Source: Eutrigla gurnardus (Eukaryota; Chordata; Actinopteri; Perciformes; Triglidae). From it: a DNA stretch of 64,000 nt. Shown here in pieces: positions 61,861-64,000 of this stretch. The stretch is from NCBI GenBank assembly GCA_963514095.1, contig OY741272.1, forward strand, positions 26,074,771 to 26,138,770. Direction: 5' to 3'. Both the position numbers and the translations under genes were made by a program. How positions within the stretch are numbered: position 1 is the stretch's first letter; each line of letters opens with the position of its first letter. The notes below the pieces were generated by a model. That model saw only the letters and a list, made by a program, of their open reading frames with translations, searched no databases and was not told the DNA's origin.

Positions 61861-62140
61861 GCCGGGTTGGAAACCCGGTCCGGATCAGCCTTCTGTTCGG
61901 ATTTTAAGGGTTCTCTCCATTTCGGTGCGGGTTCTCTCCGGGTTCTCTACCTTCCTCCCACAATCCCAAGATATGCCGGTTAAATGATGACTCTAAATCA
62001 CCCGAAGGTGTGAATGGTTGCCTGCCTCGGATTGTCAGCCCTGTGATAGACTGGCGACCTCTCCAATGTCAGCTGGGATTGGCTCCGACACCCCGGCGAC
62101 CCTGAGTAGTGGTTACAGATAATAGATGGAGGGATGGAAA
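61861..62140 (+). mobile_element. Teleost retroelement 3' region
   Basis: GGGTTCTCTCCGGGTTCTCT, CTTCCTCCCACAATCCCAAG, TGACTCTAAATCACCCG and GACTGGCGACCTCTCC are followed by GTCAGCTGGGATTGGCTCC and a GATGG tail. These are consecutive hallmarks of the same very common fish family as at 47670. Target duplications were not recognised. Confidence 0.75.
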
Positions 62141-63327
62141 ACCCATCACATTCAATAAACCTAACTGGACTTGGTGGTTGATATTTCATGTCCTTAGTAT
62201 GTGTGCACTAACACGGACATAGTTGTCAAAGACATAGGTCAACACCGACGGCTGCCTCGGTGTATTGAATTATGCAGCCCAGTGAATTAAAAGACAAACA
62301 CTGACTACCAATTGGAAAATAGACTGTGCACACACACTAATTGCAACAATTTTTCAAACCCAATCTTGCATCACCGAGGGGCTTTAATATCAAACCTCTG
62401 CCTGTTAATGCCTGAATTTGATTTGACACAAGAAGCCCTGAAGTTGAAGCTGAGGATTTGGGAGACCAGTTTAGAGGTTGTGTGTGTGTCAGCAAAGTGG
62501 TTAGCTAAGCTACTTATCGTATTATACAGAGTTATTGTCATGTTTGGCTTGGTTCTGTCTGAGAAGCTTTCATTGCGAGCACTTTGCTGTCTTCCCTGAA
62601 GGAATATTGGGGATAAATAAGAAAAGAAACACAAAAACAAGAGGACAAAAAAAAGATAATTCCATGATTCCTCAGCAATGCGGTGAAAGGAAAATTGCAA
62701 AAGAAAAGCGACAAGATTAAGCTTTACTTCTTTTTTTAATGCACTGTGGAAAGAAAAGTTCAAATCCAGGGCAGCGTATGCCAGCAGCAGCAGAGTCTGC
62801 ATCAAGGTCACATTGAGAGTGTTTTACATGTTGCCTTCCCATTTTTAATTTACAGTCTGGAAATAAACATTTTTCACACTCAGAGTTTGAAACAACTCTC
62901 TTGTTTACAGCACTTTTCCTCTTCAGCTGGTGTCAAGTACAAATAATAGTCTGAGAGTTTTTGTGAGTAATGTTAATAACACTGAAAAAAACAATGTCGT
63001 GCCCATTGATGGCACTTCTTACAGGCACAATAGGCAGCTGCCAAGAGCCTCACGCATCTAATTTCCCTTTTTCTATTGAACAATGGAAGACAATGGATTT
63101 CAGCCCTGACTGGCTCCTCACGGCAGAAAGTACCAAAACACCAACAGAAGCTTCTGTAAGCACAACTATGGCAGAATTCACAAGAGACAGGAAACAACTA
63201 CAAAACACTGCAAAAAGATACAAAAATCACCACAAGGGGACAAAAAACTATTCAAGACAAAACTTGACGACAACTACGACTATATGTCGGAGTGGGAGAT
63301 GAAGAAGATTGACCTGCATGAAGTACA

Positions 63328-63399
63328 GGTATTTTTATTTAAAACAGTGACTTTATGCTTATAGGTATATTTATTTAAAACAGTGACTTTATGTTTATT
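63328..63399. repeat. 36-bp tandem duplication
   Basis: GGTATTTTTATTTAAAACAG plus TGACTTTATGCTTATA occurs at 63328 and, with a few changes, at 63364. Confidence 0.9.
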
Positions 63400-63655
63400 T
63401 TAAATATCTACATTTACTTTTGAAATTGTTTTACCCCCTTTTATCCTATCCTAGTCATCAAGGCTTTTTTTTACATATTTATTTATTTTATTATACACTA
63501 CACTTGAATGTGTGTGATTGTTTAAAAAAAATGTGAATATATAAATAGCAATTTTTTTTCTCCCTGCGCACAAAATGCAAACTCAATCGGAACCGTAACC
63601 TAAGAACCGAGGAACGTATTGAACTGTGGGCTAACTGTATTGTTGCATCTCTAGC

Positions 63656-63805
63656 ACATTCATGGGAAGCCAGCATAAATGCCGGTTGTTAGCATCGTAA
63701 TAAACGCAAGCTAATAAACTCGCAAATTTGCCAATTTTTTTTCTCTGAATATTGCCCACCTCTCTCAGCTCCATTTTTTTTCAGTGGCCCTAATACGCCA
63801 TCGTA
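63656..63805 (+). repeat. Interspersed repeat, inverted relative of 23120-23266
   Basis: ACATTCATGGG, GGTTGTTAGCATCGTAATAA, ATATTGCCCACCTCTCTC and CAGTGGCCCTAATACGCC match the reverse complement of 23120-23266 in order. It has several indels, including an extra block with CTAATAAACTCGCAA. Confidence 0.75.
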
Positions 63806-64000
63806 CAGGTGACCTATGCGGCCATTTTTGGGTTAACAAAGACATGCACAAAGATATGACCACAACCATGAGGGTCATTGTGTCTAGTTCTGTTCAGGTA
63901 TCTTGCTGCTGTGACAGGAGGCCATTTACCGGAGATGTCTGTGGACCCTTTTGTCTCATCCTGTGCTGACGTGGAGCTGGGCCTCCTATAAAATCAGAGT

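Larger units (their letters stand above)
47446..64000. other. Downstream intergenic region (16.5 kb)
   Basis: I recognise no gene here on either strand. The longest open frame (62371-62811, minus, 146 codons) is Leu/Phe-rich without family motifs. Contents are a truncated retroelement (47670-47816), a partial common fish repeat (48554-48650, reversed), irregular repeats at 50880-51290 and 51783-52230, a repeat flanked by 9-bp direct repeats (55579-56027), an LTR-like segment (60110-60410), a Harbinger-like MITE (61144-61720), a teleost retroelement 3' end (61861-62140), a 36-bp duplication (63328-63399) and a repeat copy (63656-63805). The segments 49000-50580, 52450-54540, 56100-60000 and 62200-63300 look unique and unremarkable. 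Confidence 0.7.

Noticed and set aside
62371..62811. 146-codon minus-strand frame, the longest downstream of cdh13
   Set aside because: Hydrophobic composition from AT-rich DNA, with no family motif, no splice or promoter context and no similarity I can recognise.
47446..64000. Expected mammalian neighbour genes (for example hsbp1) downstream
   Set aside because: Short exons were looked for by eye on both strands and none was recognised. Absence is not proven.

Overview
The window is vertebrate nuclear DNA, almost certainly from a teleost fish and probably a percomorph. This rests on dense CA/GT microsatellites, several repeat families typical of fish genomes (hAT, PIF/Harbinger-like, Tc1/mariner-like, LINE 3' tails, a tRNA-like SINE), and a spliced gene whose conceptual protein is clearly T-cadherin. 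The species assignment is inference. No bacterial, phage, CRISPR or operon-like content was seen.

One gene is supported: the 3' half of cdh13 (cadherin-13, T-cadherin, H-cadherin), on the + strand. Six exons can be placed by protein similarity plus canonical GT/AG sites: 605-787, 864-1117, 16889-17031, 32934-33167, 34760-34978 and a terminal exon from 45821 to about 47445. By comparison with classical cadherin gene structure these are exons 9 to 14 of a 14-exon gene. The coding parts (183+254+143+234+219+8 nt) sum to 1041 nt, exactly 347 codons including the stop, and all junction phases agree. They encode cadherin repeats EC3 to EC5 and a C-terminal GPI-attachment signal, with no cytoplasmic tail. 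The final exon supplies only the end of a Cys codon, one Leu codon and TAG, and then carries a long 3' UTR. The exon-13 donor is followed in frame by Lys-stop, so failure to splice gives an alternative end (CK instead of CL) that recalls the chick T-cadherin-2 isoform.

Layout: 1-604 partial intron 8; 605-1117 exons 9 and 10 around a 76-bp intron; 1118-16888 intron 10; 17032-32933 intron 11; 33168-34759 intron 12; 34979-45820 intron 13; 45821-47445 last exon; about 47446-64000 downstream intergenic DNA with no gene I can recognise.

The non-coding space carries several transposons whose ends and target-site duplications can be read directly: a MITE with 47-bp inverted repeats (1163-1442), an hAT element with 8-bp duplications and a nested LINE piece (7101-8182), a TA-flanked MITE and its relative (10241-10442; 19697-19880), a TTAA-flanked MITE (18412-18664), a small hAT MITE (26337-26526), a LINE tail with 9-bp duplications (26250-26288), a truncated retroelement with 16-bp duplications (47670-47816) and a TTA-flanked Harbinger-like MITE (61144-61720). 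I found no sign of a new multi-gene system. The most interesting biology is the alternative T-cadherin C-terminus and its splice-site context.
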